From the NCBI GenBank assembly GCA_029706075.1, contig JAINUG010000047.1, positions 4,709,830 to 4,773,829 of the forward strand: 64,000 nt of DNA, read 5' to 3'. The position numbers were made by a program, and so were the translations under genes. The notes under the pieces are model-generated. The model was not told where the DNA came from, did not search any database, and was given only the letters and a program-made list of their open reading frames with translations. Source of the DNA: Aldrovandia affinis. Taxonomy: Eukaryota > Chordata > Actinopteri > Notacanthiformes > Halosauridae. Of this stretch, positions 11,141-24,589 are shown piece after piece (the stretch's first letter is position 1; each line of letters begins with the position of its first letter).

Positions 11141-13377
11141 ATCTAGAAATGGCCAACATATTGCTGCTTCAGCCAGCTCATTTCAGATTAATCTAAGGTA
11201 GCTCAGTGGTAGGGAAGCAAAATGTAAGTAATTTATAGAATAAATATAGAATACATAAAAAATACTAAATTAATTTTTTCCTCAATAAAAGCTGATGATG
11301 TTTCCATTGTGAGCATCATTATAATAAACTGACCACATATTTGAACTGTCAATCATGTAAGTGTTCAGTGAATGATGGCTCGACCAAACCCATAGAGTTC
11401 AAATTTCCAGCAAATTTGATTAATGTAAGCAAAAAGCAAAGAGGTATCCTTCCCAGTTTCCCCACAAACCATTTTCTTGCTTTGTCTAGTGTGCTTCAAC
11501 GGGTCTTGTCATGAACCTCTTTTTCAGTTTTATTATTAAAAAAGCATTTACTGTAATTTATCCCATATATCTATAACTGTGCTTAAAATGTTCAGGCAGC
11601 CCAGTTGACATTCGTGTCATACATAGGCAGCATAATATATAGCTATCCCAATGTGAACTTCAATACATTCCCTTGTCAGATCACACAACCACGTTCATGC
11701 CCAATCACCACTAATTAATACCACCTCTGTGGAACTTGTTATATAATATGAGCTTAAAGGCACTGAATCTTCAAAGGGAAGAATTCCCAGAGAAATATTT
11801 CACTGTTCACCATGAAGCCCACTGAACATAACAGACTGGGCTCACATCATGTAATCTTTTTATAAAATGGAACCATGACAGCTAAAGGCACTTACTAAAA
11901 GAATATACATTATTTTGGCCCACTATTATCAGAAACCACTTTAAATATATAAACCAGCGCTTTGTAATTCTGCTATTAGAATAGATTTGGCAAGTGGTAA
12001 GAGCAGCTAAATGAGTTTCTGAAATACTCGAACACAATGAAAGGGTCAGGATTAAATCTATAAACAACCTGTGAAATTAGACTTGATGAAGTACAGATCT
12101 AAATAGTTAAACCCATTAAGAGTTGAATCAGTAAATCTTCAAAGGCTAATGGATTTTACTTGCTTATTACACCAACATTATGCTCCTTGTATTAGAAACA
12201 AATTATGTTTGAATAATACAGAGGGAATTATCACTGTTTGATTTAATTTGAATTTTATTTGCATCATATGCGTTCATTATGAGGGCTAATAACTTGGTGT
12301 TTCCAACTAAACACTGGGGTTTATTTTCAAATATTAACTAATATTTCAGAAAACTTGATGACAGATGACACTGGAAAATGACAAAAGCAGACGTCCTCCA
12401 TTGCTCTTTAATGAAATGTAATGAATAGACAGAAAAGCAGCCCCTGATATTTAAATTAAATGTCCTCATAAAGAGTATTTGAAAAAGTATGACGATTCTG
12501 TTGTGCTTTTAGATGCACAAGTAGGTAGGGTAAAACCAAATATAATTTGTTAGGTAACCAGATATCCTATGAGTTAGATTATGATTAAGGTGCCATATTG
12601 ATTTATTAGCCTATCTGACTGATTAATGTTGATCTCACAACTACTTGATTAGCTAGCTGTCTGTCAACCCAATGAAAGCAAGCCATTTTGCTAGTATGTT
12701 CTTTGCATTGAAGTGCTGGAATTAAGTATACATCTTTAACATGTGGAGTGCATATGTAGTAGTCAGTGACAAAACACACAAAATGTGATATCCAACATGG
12801 ACGGTACATTCATTAGGCTTCTGTGATGTGAATGCAGAACCACCAATGATCCATTTACCTGTCTTAACTACAGTCCAAACTACAGCTCAAATGACATATT
12901 TTGTGGAAAACAGCCTTAGGTGCCCCTTAAGAATAATCATCAACCAATGATATTAAAGGTCTATTTTATTAGAAAAAAGATTCAATGTAGTTTCTCTGCA
13001 ATGGCAACCATAGTCGCCCATGTAGATCTTCAGATAAGGCACTGTTAGCGGTTCTGGATTCTAGGATGAAAATCAAAGAAGACTGTTTAAAATCCTTCTA
13101 AAACCACACTTTTAGGGCCCTATTCATAGTTTACCAACTTACCTCAGGCACCTGCCTCAGTTCCTCCAGTTAATACAACAGTTGTGTGGACTTCTGCTAC
13201 GTTGAACATTGGGTTTAGTTTCAATACTGTTTCCATTCAGAGTCTCAATTTATCCCTTTAAGGGGTGTGTGCCTTTAATTAAAAAAATCAGGCAGATTTT
13301 ACTAGTTGTCCACTATTGCATGGAAATAGTTGGAAACTATAAATGAGCATGGACATATATAGGATATACTGTATTAC
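11141..13377. other. Unassigned sequence, no gene seen
   Basis: AT-rich intergenic or intronic DNA without recognisable repeats, exons or RNA genes. Confidence 0.5.
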
Positions 13378-13582
13378 ATTATATTACAGGCATTTAGCAG
13401 ACGCTCTTATCCAGAGCGACTTACAGTTTAAATTTTTTACAATCCATTTATACAGTTAGATATTAACTGAAGCAATTCAGGTTAAGGGTACAACGGCAGT
13501 GTCCCACATGGGGATTGAACCTGCAACCTTAATGTTACAAGCCCAGTTCCCTAACCATTATACCACACTGCCTGCCTGTATA
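13378..13582 (-). repeat. tRNA-derived SINE with L2-type 3' tail, copy 1
   Basis: On the minus strand the head has an A box (TGGTATAATGG, complement of 13555-13565) and a B box (GGTTCAATCCC, complement of 13511-13521). The 3' tail has TAAGTCGCTCTGGATAAGAG and CGTCTGCTAAATG, the stem-loop tail shared by fish L2 LINEs and their SINE partners. This is the best preserved of three copies in the window. Confidence 0.88.
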
Positions 13583-14081
13583 TCTACAGTGTGTTCCCAA
13601 TCCATTTAGCTTTGTGGTGTGTTTTCAAAGAGTGCTTTTACTACACTATTTTGCACTTGCGTATTCCCATAATTTCAACTAAGGAGGGTTTAAAAGGACA
13701 ATGACCAGGTGTGCTACTTATTCAACCTTTTTTCTGGAGCAAACATCGCTTAACTTAAGTTGAAGTCAGAATAGCAAACATCTCCAGACACGCCTCTATT
13801 TTAGGAAAACCACTCACTGAATGTGCAACATGCAAGGGGCCGCTTAATTCTACAAATAAGTTCAAAGTCTGAATACCATCAGACAGGTGAGGTGTGTAGT
13901 TTTCGATATATCCATGTTGCGTGCAAACCTTTTTATAATTTGTATCTTCTCTTTCTGGTTTTATTATTTTATTTTATTGTTTTTTTATGCTCTGTCCATT
14001 ATAATATCCATTTTAATTATTTGAATCTCTGTTATTTTGATCTTTCTGGTTTTGTTTTTACTTTTGATAAGCAGATTGCGC

Positions 14082-14124
14082 TGTAGAGTTGGAAAGGTGC
14101 TATATAAATACATGTATAATAATA

Positions 14125-14157
<33 letters not shown>

Positions 14158-14185
14158 GTTGTTATTATTATTATTATTATAGATC
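14082..14185 (+). repeat. LINE 3' tail fragment plus (ATT)n microsatellite
   Basis: GGTGCTATATAAATACATGT, the end of a fish LINE 3' UTR, runs into about 18 ATT units (14118-14180) interrupted by two GTT units. Similar tails occur near 52020, 60520 and 61470. Confidence 0.75.
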
Positions 14186-15948
14186 AAGCACAGGTCATGC
14201 AACAAGGAACCCAACGTGCAATCTTCCTGCATCACAATTTTTCATGATGTGGCAGCATCCAACCAATAACTCAATGAGAATCTCTTCTGCAGAGGAGATC
14301 TGGATTTAAGCACCTCAGGCATTCCTTTCATTCTATCCACAAACTGGCACACAGACCTCAACCAGGTGATGTCCTATAGCTGGCCAACAGTGCTGGGGGT
14401 GAGCACATTTCCAAACCAGTTCCAGCGGACATTGCACTGGCAGGCTTTCAGAGGGCTTTCAGGCTTTTCAGTTCCGACAAACTGACTGTTCTCAGAGCAG
14501 TTCTGAGAGGACGCCTGCCAGATATGTTTCATAGATGTATGTGTACATTTTAAACACAATGAATCTTTTTCCTGATTTCCTCCACTGCATATACGTTACC
14601 TATATATGTTAAGGTTAATTGGGCTTGCATGTCCATAGAACCTTTACATGTTATTGAATAGAATTCACATACAAAATACAGGTATTTACTGTTTGGCAGT
14701 TTAGGGTTGGGCCACCTGACAATGGAAAAAGAGGTGCTTATAGAAAAATGTCTTTACTTGATCTTTCAGACTTTCAGAATTCATTTATGAAAGCCCGCCT
14801 GGATTGTCATACTGTGCTTCCACACTAGAATCACACAGTCCATGTATTTTAATTCTGATCTGTGGGTTGGGCTGCATGGCTACTGAATAGATTCCTATCC
14901 TGGTGTGCTAGAAATCAGGACATGAGCAAAAATAAGTTTCACCAACACAGCAGTTTGGGTGGTGTATAAGACACCATTGACAACTACAATGAACAGCAAC
15001 TCAAGCACTGTGAAAATCTCTCATTGCTGTGGAAGGAATGCTATTGTTAGCAAATGTCTGAGGAATTTCCCATACTTAACTGTCACGTCATGCCTTGCAT
15101 ATTGTTAATATATTTGACTGTCTAAAGACTATTTGTAGAACACTGAGAGGGCTACAATGCAATTTACTAATTCAGGTGAGGCACGAAAGCCGTTCAAGTC
15201 TATTCCAGTGGATTTCCCATATTAGATTATTGACATTGATGACAGGATGAAATGCTCCAAATGACCTAACAATCACACACTCTGAGAGCATGTTACCATA
15301 TAAACAGATCTCGGAACTACGATGAAATACATAGGAAAACACTGGCATACCAAAAATGTTGTACAATGTTTTGTAATATGTTTCTATAGAAAAAAAATGC
15401 ATGGTCCATTTTCCTTGGTCAGGTGGTTGAGAGGTAAGTGTTCGGAGCAAGCAAGCAACAGGAGGCTAATGAGGTGACTGGACACTATTATGGCCTGCCT
15501 CTCCCATGAACTGGTACACAGCAAAACAAAGAGCCTACTAGCCCATTAGACATTCAGCGATCTGTGCCAGTCAGACCACCCAAGCATTCAGAGTGGTGAA
15601 CCAAGCAAGGGAGAAATTGCCATAATTTCCACCAAACTAAAATAAACTCAGATAAAACTCTCTCAACACCCCCCCCCACACACACACACACATTTACACC
15701 TGCGACAGATTTCACTTTCACATAAATACACTTTTTGAGCTCAAAGGTCACCCTTCACAAAACCAACAAACAACTTATTATTTGCTCTCCTTTCATGCTT
15801 CTCCTCTCCCCCACACACCCACCCTCCACCTCGTAGACTTGCTAGAAAGGCTGACAGCCAAGTTTTCAATGCACTTCATCATCTGGAAATCAGGACTCAA
15901 TTAAGTGGGAAGCCTGCCACTGGAAGAGGGAGGAGAGGTTATACTTAC
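14186..15948. other. Putative first large intron of ARHGEF28, no further exon seen
   Basis: No exon can be supported downstream of the 15949 splice donor. A C-run/(CA)n repeat lies at 15668-15692. Short open frames have no family motif. Confidence 0.4.
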
Positions 15949-15992
15949 ATATAGAGGCACTTCTCTTCTGCTCAACTTCATCCCCTCAGCAT
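15949..15992 (-). CDS. ARHGEF28: First coding exon of ARHGEF28 (Rho guanine nucleotide exchange factor 28), partial gene
   Basis: A 44-nt exon on the minus strand. A plausible acceptor (CATGTCTCTGCAG) ends at 15993. The coding part is 15981-15949, which reads MKLSRREVPLY in 11 codons and stops exactly at a consensus donor, GTAAGTATAA. The vertebrate ARHGEF28 protein starts MELS...PLYGQ, so the next exon should supply GQ. The family protein is a RhoA exchange factor linked to focal adhesion kinase, with C1, DH and PH domains, none of which lies in this window. Position and strand fit human synteny (BTF3, UTP15 and ARHGEF28 all on one strand). An ATG at the first base of the exon opens a 4-codon upstream frame whose stop overlaps the main ATG. 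The match is short and recalled by eye, so it is moderate evidence only. Confidence 0.55.
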
Positions 15993-16513
15993 CTGCAGAG
16001 ACATGGTAGATTCGGTTAAACTGCATTCACCATGCAGGGCTGGGCCTGCACACAGATACATTCATACAGCAATGAACTTTCTGAGGAACCTGATTGACTG
16101 TAAAGCTTTACCGGTGGCGAAAACATAGCAATATATTCAACAATTTCAACATATAAAACAATGTAATTTAATCTGTGGGACCCTAGTTTTTGGCGCTGTT
16201 GATTTAAAAAAAGTAAGGAACCGTGCTCATATCAGCAGGTTGGCTTACTCTGCTGCTAGCTGCTAAATTAATTCATACATACATGATAAAATCCACATTA
16301 AATACAATTAGCTACCAATATCACAATGCGCAGACAATTGCATTTTTTGATCTCCAGGATGTGGCACAGAATATCTTGATGATACAATAACTCTTCCCCT
16401 TAATTTAATAACACCTTTAGTTATTAAATTAAATAAATTATGAGATGTACATGTTGTCAGGTACTATTTCAATAAATATTTCAGACTATTTCAATAAATA
16501 CCTACATAGTATA
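15993..16513. other. Unassigned sequence, putative intron 5' of the ARHGEF28 exon
   Basis: AT-rich DNA with no further feature seen. Confidence 0.4.
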
Positions 16514-17948
<1,435 letters not shown>

Positions 17949-19171
17949 CAAATAAACTTACAAAGTGCTACTTGGATACATTTGCTATTCAAAGTGAAGG
18001 ACAAAGTGATTTGAATTAGTACAGGCCTCCGTTTTTAACCATTTACAAATGACAAAACATTAGAAAATATTAATGTCAGGTAACATCAGGCAGAGAGATG
18101 TGTCAAAGGATGGATTGTCTATAAAAATGTACTCTCATCCCCAAATGAATGGCCTGGTTCTCATTTTCCTTCATTACTTTCACTGCAGTTGGTTTCACAG
18201 AAACAGACTTCCAACCAGTTCCTGTTCAATGAATAGGTACTTAACAAGCTGGGTGTAATAAACCTCTGATTAAAATCACCAAAATATTACATTTGACAAT
18301 ATAACTCCCTGTTATTTCTAGTGTTAATGTCTAAGTCTTTTTCGACAAAGATCTGTGTCATGTATATCAATGGATCTTCGTAATCTAATACAATTTCTTC
18401 CTGAACATTGAATCAAGAGTAAATTATACAGTTAAAATAACTGTATCGTAGAATACCTTGGTCAATTACATGAAGAAGAATGAAAGGTCTCATCAAATTT
18501 AGGACCCAAATTTCATAATACATACTGATAAACATATTTACCAAACTCACTCATTTAGAACCAGTACAAATGTGGAACTTCACCATCCCAGCAAAAGCAA
18601 ATACAGGTAAATGTTGCATCCTAAAATACATCAATTCACTCTACAGAGGTTAATCTTCATAGACAATCTATGAATATTAATGTCATTATTCATTTGTATT
18701 TGATTTATGTGTGTCTAAAATGACTTAAATTGCTTGCATCTCTTAAAACCCATTAACATAAATAGCCAATGACTCATGGACACAGCCACCTGAGACTGGG
18801 AGTCATAAGCAAAGCTCTCTCTTGTCACACTGTTGCCTGGCATGGGAGTGCGCCTTAACATCAGTGTCTAGTGATGTCATCGGGAGGACAAAGCGAGACA
18901 GGGAGAAAAACAGATTGCCGGCACGTTTTTGTAAACAAGCCCAATGCTCCTGTCCCTCACCAGACTGGGCCTTCCTGTGGAGCCATCACTGGCCCACCAC
19001 TGGCGATCAGTCATTTCCTGACCAGGAAAAATGTTCAGACAAGGATACATTGATTCAGAGGGAAAACCCTCTCTCTGCAGTGCCCTTCATGGGCCTATTT
19101 CATATAACTCATGTACTCCTTCTCCCTTAACATTTGTTTTTATTCCACATAAAGGTATCAATTTTGTCAAA
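17949..19171. other. Unassigned sequence, no gene seen
   Basis: AT-rich DNA. A 102-codon open frame near 18822-19130 has no family motif, and I do not call it a gene. Confidence 0.45.
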
Positions 19172-20235
19172 CTATATTGCTTTGGACGTATGTTTATGAT
19201 CATTGTCTTGTTGGAAGGTCCATCTGCGGCCAAGATGTAGTTTACTGGCATATATACATAGTACATAGGGAACGAGGTTTTTGGACAAAATGTCTTGGTA
19301 CATGCTGAAGTTCATGGTTCCATCTATTTTAATAAGGGCCCCAGGGCCTGTGGATGCAAAACTACCCCAAAGCATTAAAGATCCACCACCATGTTTCACC
19401 GTAGGCATGAGGTGCTTTTCAACATTACTTGCATTATTTGGACGCCAAACATAACACTGATGTGCATGTCAAAAAAGCTAGATTAGCAGGTTAGCCACTG
19501 TTTCGTTGAGGAGATGGTTATTATTCCGTTGTGCAGAGATGGTTGTCCTTCTGCCAGGTTCTCCCATCGCTGCAGAGGAACTCTGAAGCTCTCTTAGAGT
19601 GGCCATTGGGTTCTTGGTCACCTCCCTGACCATGGCCCTTCTTGCCCGGTTACTGAGTTTGGCCGGACGGCCAGCTCTAAGAAGAGTTGTGGTGGTTCCA
19701 AACTTCTTCCATTTCACAATGATGGAGCCCATTGTTCTCCTGGGTGCTTTCAATGCTTTTATACCCTTCCCCAGATCTATGCCTCAACACAATTCTATCT
19801 CGGCAGTCTATGGAGAGTTCCTAGGACTTCATGGCTTGGTTTTTACTCTGACATGCACTGTCAACTGTGGGACCTTATATAGACAGGTGTGTGCCTTTCC
19901 AAATCATGTCCAATCAATTGAATTTACAACAGATGGACTAGAATCAAGTTGAAGAAACATCTCAAGCAGTATCAGTGGAAACAAAATGCACCTCAGCTCA
20001 CTTTTGGGTGTCATATCAAAGGGTGTGCCCACTTGTGTACATATGATATTTTACATTTAGATTTTTTATAAATTAGCACAAATGTCTAAAAACCTGTTTT
20101 CACTTTGTCATTATGGGCTATTTTGTGTAGAATTTTGAGACAAAAAATGAACTTAATCTATTGTAGAATAAGTCTGTAACGCAATGAAACGTGGAGAGGG
20201 TGAAAGGGGTGTGCAGACTTTCCGGCTTGACTGTA
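19172..20235 (-). mobile_element. Mosaic Tc1-like transposon made of two families
   Basis: The right end is a Tc1 terminus (GACTGTA at 20229-20235, TA target). Minus-strand coding at 19753-19478 reads a Tc1 DNA-binding region (IIVKWKKFGTTTTLL, GRPAKLSNRARRAMVREV). From about 19475 leftward it changes to a different Tc1 family ([47 protein letters not shown]), the family also seen at 840-1110. It is truncated right after the DNDHKHTS segment. The third acidic residue is missing. Confidence 0.8.
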
Positions 20236-20972
20236 TATACTGTATATGGCCTTGTTGTAAAAGTGATATGAAAAAGAAAATTACAATCAGCTTTTCCCCT
20301 ATAGTCCTGCCATTAGAATAGAGAAACAGCACCCTGGCAACTCCCCAGCTGTTAGTGGGAAAAATCTGTCAGTCTCTGCACTTGTCTCTAAGAGGGAACT
20401 TCCTTCACTTTTTAACACAGGAGATTAACACTCCATTGGCACTATTCACTGGGGGGTTGGGAGGGCACATCGATCGCTATATACATAAAATGATTAAATA
20501 AAAGTAATCAGTAATCTGGAGGCACTCATTGTAATGCTCACAATAAGAGGGTTTCAACCTTGGAGAATGTACTCCTAACATGTGTGAAAACTGCTGAACT
20601 TACCTACTGAAGTGGATAGAGGTGTCTGTGTGGTAGCAGAAATCAGTATAGGATAAAAAGGAAATTGATTAGTGATGAAAACTGTCCACCACATGCAATT
20701 GTATGATTTTGTATATATATGTACTATGTATATATGCATATTTCTGCTGGCTCTAAATGAACTTGGTTAGCACAGAATTCCTGTATTTTTTAAATCAATT
20801 AGCTCAATGTGCAGTACTGGGAAAGCATATCACCCAAGAGAAAAATGGGTAGAAACAGTGTTCCCTATACTTTCCTCAAAGTATTAAGGGGATGGAAAAT
20901 GTACGCACCTGCATTAGATCCAAAGTTTAATTCAATTTTGGAAATACTAGGAAATGTGCATTGAGACCAGTG
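20236..20972. other. Unassigned sequence, no gene seen
   Basis: A short TATATATG-rich patch lies near 20713-20740. Otherwise nothing is recognised. Confidence 0.45.
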
Positions 20973-20980
20973 CTACTATC

Positions 20981-22378
20981 TAGGGGTGCACCAATATATT
21001 GGTGCACTATCATTACCGGACGATATTTGCCTTGTTGACCACTTATCGGCCGATAAAATTGAATTTACCGATGACAGTGGCCGATAATTATCCGTCAGTT
21101 TGTGTTGCGTCAATCTGGTCTAATGATCAAACTTGAATGGAATGGCAGCATCTTTTATTTACAGGTTAAACTGACTGAAACCACGCCTAATGATGATGAT
21201 GCTGCGATTGAGTAGCTATCACAAGCACTCTGGTACTCCATGCAGTCTTGCACAAGATGGACACAGGAGCTAGGTGATATGACCTAAAATAATTAGCATG
21301 ATATGTTAACAAAATACTTTGATAATGATATTGAAATGATCATTTGTATGCGGAAAAAAGCTGAGTATATACTGACATTCAAACACAACTTCATAAAAAT
21401 TCATATATATAGCTGCCTTTTCACGTCTGCATATGATTTTTTGCTTCCCTTTTTTCACCATAAATTCTTCATATTCCTTTTCGTGATAACTTCTCAAAAG
21501 ATGGAACAGATTAGAAGTATTCCTGTCTGCCTATGGGACCGCTTTGTTACAGTGCTTGCAGAACACGTTTCTTTCCTAGTCTTTGTCAGCTCATTTGTAA
21601 CCAAAGTAACCCCACACAACTGACGTGCAGCCTTTCTTAGTGACTAAACTTGATTCGTCTTCAATCTCGTTGTCACGTTTTGACTGGGCCGACCCTAGTT
21701 AGTGGGTTTACTGACTGAACAAATTCAGTTCATGCCTCACTAGCTCCAAGTGTGGAGTTTTGATGATTCTTCCCTCTGGCTTCACGACAGTGAAATTGCG
21801 CTTCATATCAAGGCTGGCTGTGATTGGCTGTGTTTCTCTGTTGTGTGCTACAGATGGAAAAATGGATGGAAGATGGAATTCAGGAATTATTCTCCTCCAA
21901 GGAACAATGTTATAGCCTAACCTCAATCATCGACATTTGTAAATTTGACACGGTTGATCATTGAAATTACATTAACGGTGCTGTTTTTGTTTACACTGTC
22001 AAGAGAAAAAATGTTGGCTATGTGGGTGCATTACAAGGTGTCCGAGAAAGACAACCAATTTGCTATTTGTAACAAATGCTCCAGTCAGATTTCAAGGGGA
22101 GGTAACTCCAGCAAGGATTTTAATACATCAAGTCTGATCAGCCATTTACAAGTAAGACAGGTAGCACAGTACAATGAGTATGTAAAAGAATGTTACAATA
22201 AAAGCTGTTCCATACTTGTATGATTGAATTTGTGCTCATTGAAAAGTATCATGAAGGGCAGAATTATTTTTTTCCCAGGGCACAAATAGGACAATAAATA
22301 ACAAATTATCGGTATCAGCCGATCGTATTATTTGAATTATTGATATCGGTCCATAATTTTCATATCGGTGCATCCCTA
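20981..22378 (+). mobile_element. hAT transposon, internally deleted, with 8-bp target duplication
   Basis: The ends are TAGGGGTGCACCAATAT and ATATCGGTGCATCCCTA. Both sides carry CTACTATC (20973-20980 and 22379-22386), a perfect 8-bp duplication. Sub-terminal repeats of the CGGCCGATAA type occur at both ends. The 1,398-bp body contains one BED-finger exon near 22010-22220 and no catalytic domain, so it depended on another transposase to move. Confidence 0.9.
21945..22223 (+). pseudogene. BED-finger exon of hAT transposase, one metal ligand lost
   Basis: The frame reads MWVHYKVSEKDNQFAICNKC (CxxC), SQISRGGNSSKDFNTSSLI, then SHLQVRQVAQYNEY. The family has a second His or Cys a few residues after the first His. 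Here the VR[H]V position appears to be Gln, so zinc binding is doubtful. The first dozen or so codons look like read-in from upstream non-coding DNA. Confidence 0.65.
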
Positions 22379-22386
22379 CTACTATC

Positions 22387-23590
22387 CATTAAAGTTGTCC
22401 TGCATTACTAATCTAAATGCCAGTGCATCCTTCAAAACACCCACTCTGACCAGAAACTCTCTCTTAAGAGTGCTTAAATGTTTAGTTTGTGTGATCCTTA
22501 TTCTCTGGCTTTGCCTTGTCGTCAGTAGGATACATTTATCTAACTCTGTAAGAAAATGTGTATATTTATGGTCAACATAACATTTTTATGGATTCATGTA
22601 TATTGGCTTTCTTCATGTCACAACCTATATACAACCAAACAGTCAACATGATAATATCTATAGACTGCTGGAGGCCTGGGGATAACTTGCACTGAAATAA
22701 ATTTGATTGAAATGTTTATTGGGTTCAACAATACAGAAGATAAGCTTTGGCCAGCTGACATGGATAATGTCCGTTTGCCTGACCAGGCTGTACAATAATA
22801 AATTATATTATTATTGTTGTTGTTATCAATAATAATAATAATAATATGCCCCTTGTATCACCTTATTCTAATTCGTTGTTGATTTGAAAGACGCAGTATG
22901 TAAACACAATTTTAAAACTCATCAACATATCATTGCACATAACCACCTAAAGTAAAGGAAAACAAATTGAGTTGGACAAATCGATAGCATTCAACCTTCA
23001 AGGCACAAAGAGGGCTACACCTGAACCCAGTGTGCGGTAACTGAAGATAATGTCATAGCTTTGTAGTTAGTTCGGCTCATCATACAGTATATCAGTTATT
23101 TCATGTTATGAAGGTTTAATGAACAGATTCAGTAGAACAGATATTGATTTAATCGCTTGTGTCTGTATCAACGTTCCCATTATACGCGTAAAGCGTCTGG
23201 GCTATTTCTATGATCATGCATTGGTTTATCCATTGGTTGTTATTAAAATATAATTTTGCCCAAACGATGGTTACCCTTGCATTTCACGTCGAGGTTTTGC
23301 TGCCAATAGTTGTCACCATTCATTGTTTTCGGTTTTCCTAACATATTTACGAAAGCAGTCATTTCAACAGGAGCTGAAATTCAAGATTGACATTTTACAT
23401 TGTAAATGTTTCTTTACCAAACTGCTCTCTAAATAGAAGTGACGTTTGCTGCCTAAATCAACTTACAGCTAACATGCAGTGTAACAATAAGGCTATCACT
23501 TTAAGTTTTACCTCGCGACATAACTGACAAGCAAAGTCTTTCAAAGAAGCTGCACAGAACTCAATAAACATGCACTTACCTCAATTCATG
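22387..23590. other. Unassigned sequence, no gene seen
   Basis: Holds an ATT/GTT/AAT microsatellite at 22798-22846 and otherwise unremarkable AT-rich DNA. Confidence 0.45.
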
Positions 23591-23960
23591 TGCCAGTCTG
23601 TTAAGTATATCTATGCCGCAATCACATCAATGTAGGCAGTTGATGAAATTATGTATTCAGCGAAAAAAATGATTAATGGTAAGTAATGCAATGATATCCG
23701 GCAGCTTCGTTTCAGTTCGTGTGAGATTCGGGTACGATTCCTGGAAAGTGACCGATCTTGATCTGGCTAGCAGTGACTACATCAGGAGAGCCAGCCCATT
23801 GGCAGTAGGCTACTTGCGGGTCACATGGAGAGCCGCACAATAACAGCGTCACATGTTCGCATAGAAACCTGGCAGAAATCTCACTGTAGGATGAAAATTA
23901 CGGCAGGAGGTTAACCCCCTCTACAGGTGTGCTTCGGAAGAAAAATGGGCAGAGACATAA
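23590..23960 (-). promoter_or_regulatory. Candidate 5' UTR exon and promoter of ARHGEF28
   Basis: This patch is richer in G+C than its surroundings. On the minus strand it has a CCAAT motif within CTGCCAATGGGCTGG (about 23800) and ends in a consensus donor, GAATTGAG followed by GTAAGTGC, at about 23582. It lies upstream of the 15949-15992 coding exon on the same strand, where an untranslated first exon is expected. No coding evidence exists, so this is an inference. Confidence 0.25.
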
Positions 23961-24075
23961 GAAACACTAGGTAGAGACACCACATCATATCACAAATAGG
24001 CGCTCAATAGTAATCTCAATCTGAATAAGAAGCGAAAACAAGGCTGTTTCTTTCAGACTAAAAAATGAGTGCACA

Positions 24076-24142
24076 TTAATGCACCTCTTGTAAATTGCTC
24101 TGGATAAGAGCGTCTGCTAAATGCTTAAAATGTCAAATGTAA
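24076..24142 (+). repeat. L2 LINE 3' tail fragment
   Basis: TTGCTCTGGATAAGAGCGTC followed by TGCTAAATGCTTAAAATG is the conserved 3' end of fish L2 elements. Confidence 0.8.
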
Positions 24143-24324
24143 CATGTAGACTGTAAACCACACCAAAATTATTTGGGATATAAGGTATTTTTTTAGGACA
24201 TTTAGGACATTTCAATGTTAGAATCCGGCTGCCCAAACGTTATCAAATACACAAGCTGTTGATTCATTCAAACTTGGCTCCTTCTGCTTACTCCTCATTT
24301 TAAAATATATATTTTTTAAATAAC

Positions 24325-24530
24325 CTTTTCCTTCCCAGTGTTACAGGTATGGTACGCAGCTGCCTGCAATGATGTCTATCGCTGTATTACTGCACTGATC
24401 TCTACAATGGATGGAGCAACACCATCAGATTAGCCCTGGCCCTACCATGCAGCTGGATTAATGGAGCAAAGCAGTTATTCAAGTCACTCTTGGATAAGAG
24501 CGTCTGCTAAAGGCTTAAAATGTAAATGAG
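24325..24530 (+). repeat. L2 LINE 3' UTR fragment
   Basis: CCTTTTCCTTCCCAGTGTT, GATGTCTATCGCTGTATTAC and the ending GGATAAGAGCGTCTGCTAAA closely match the L2 3' UTR at 41640-41810. Confidence 0.8.
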
Positions 24531-24589
24531 GGACGAGAAATGTAACCCTTTTGAATCATGATTATCATGCCAATATTATGCTACCCCAC

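Noticed and set aside
18822-19130. Open frame of 102 codons
   Set aside because: No family motif, splice context or compositional support.
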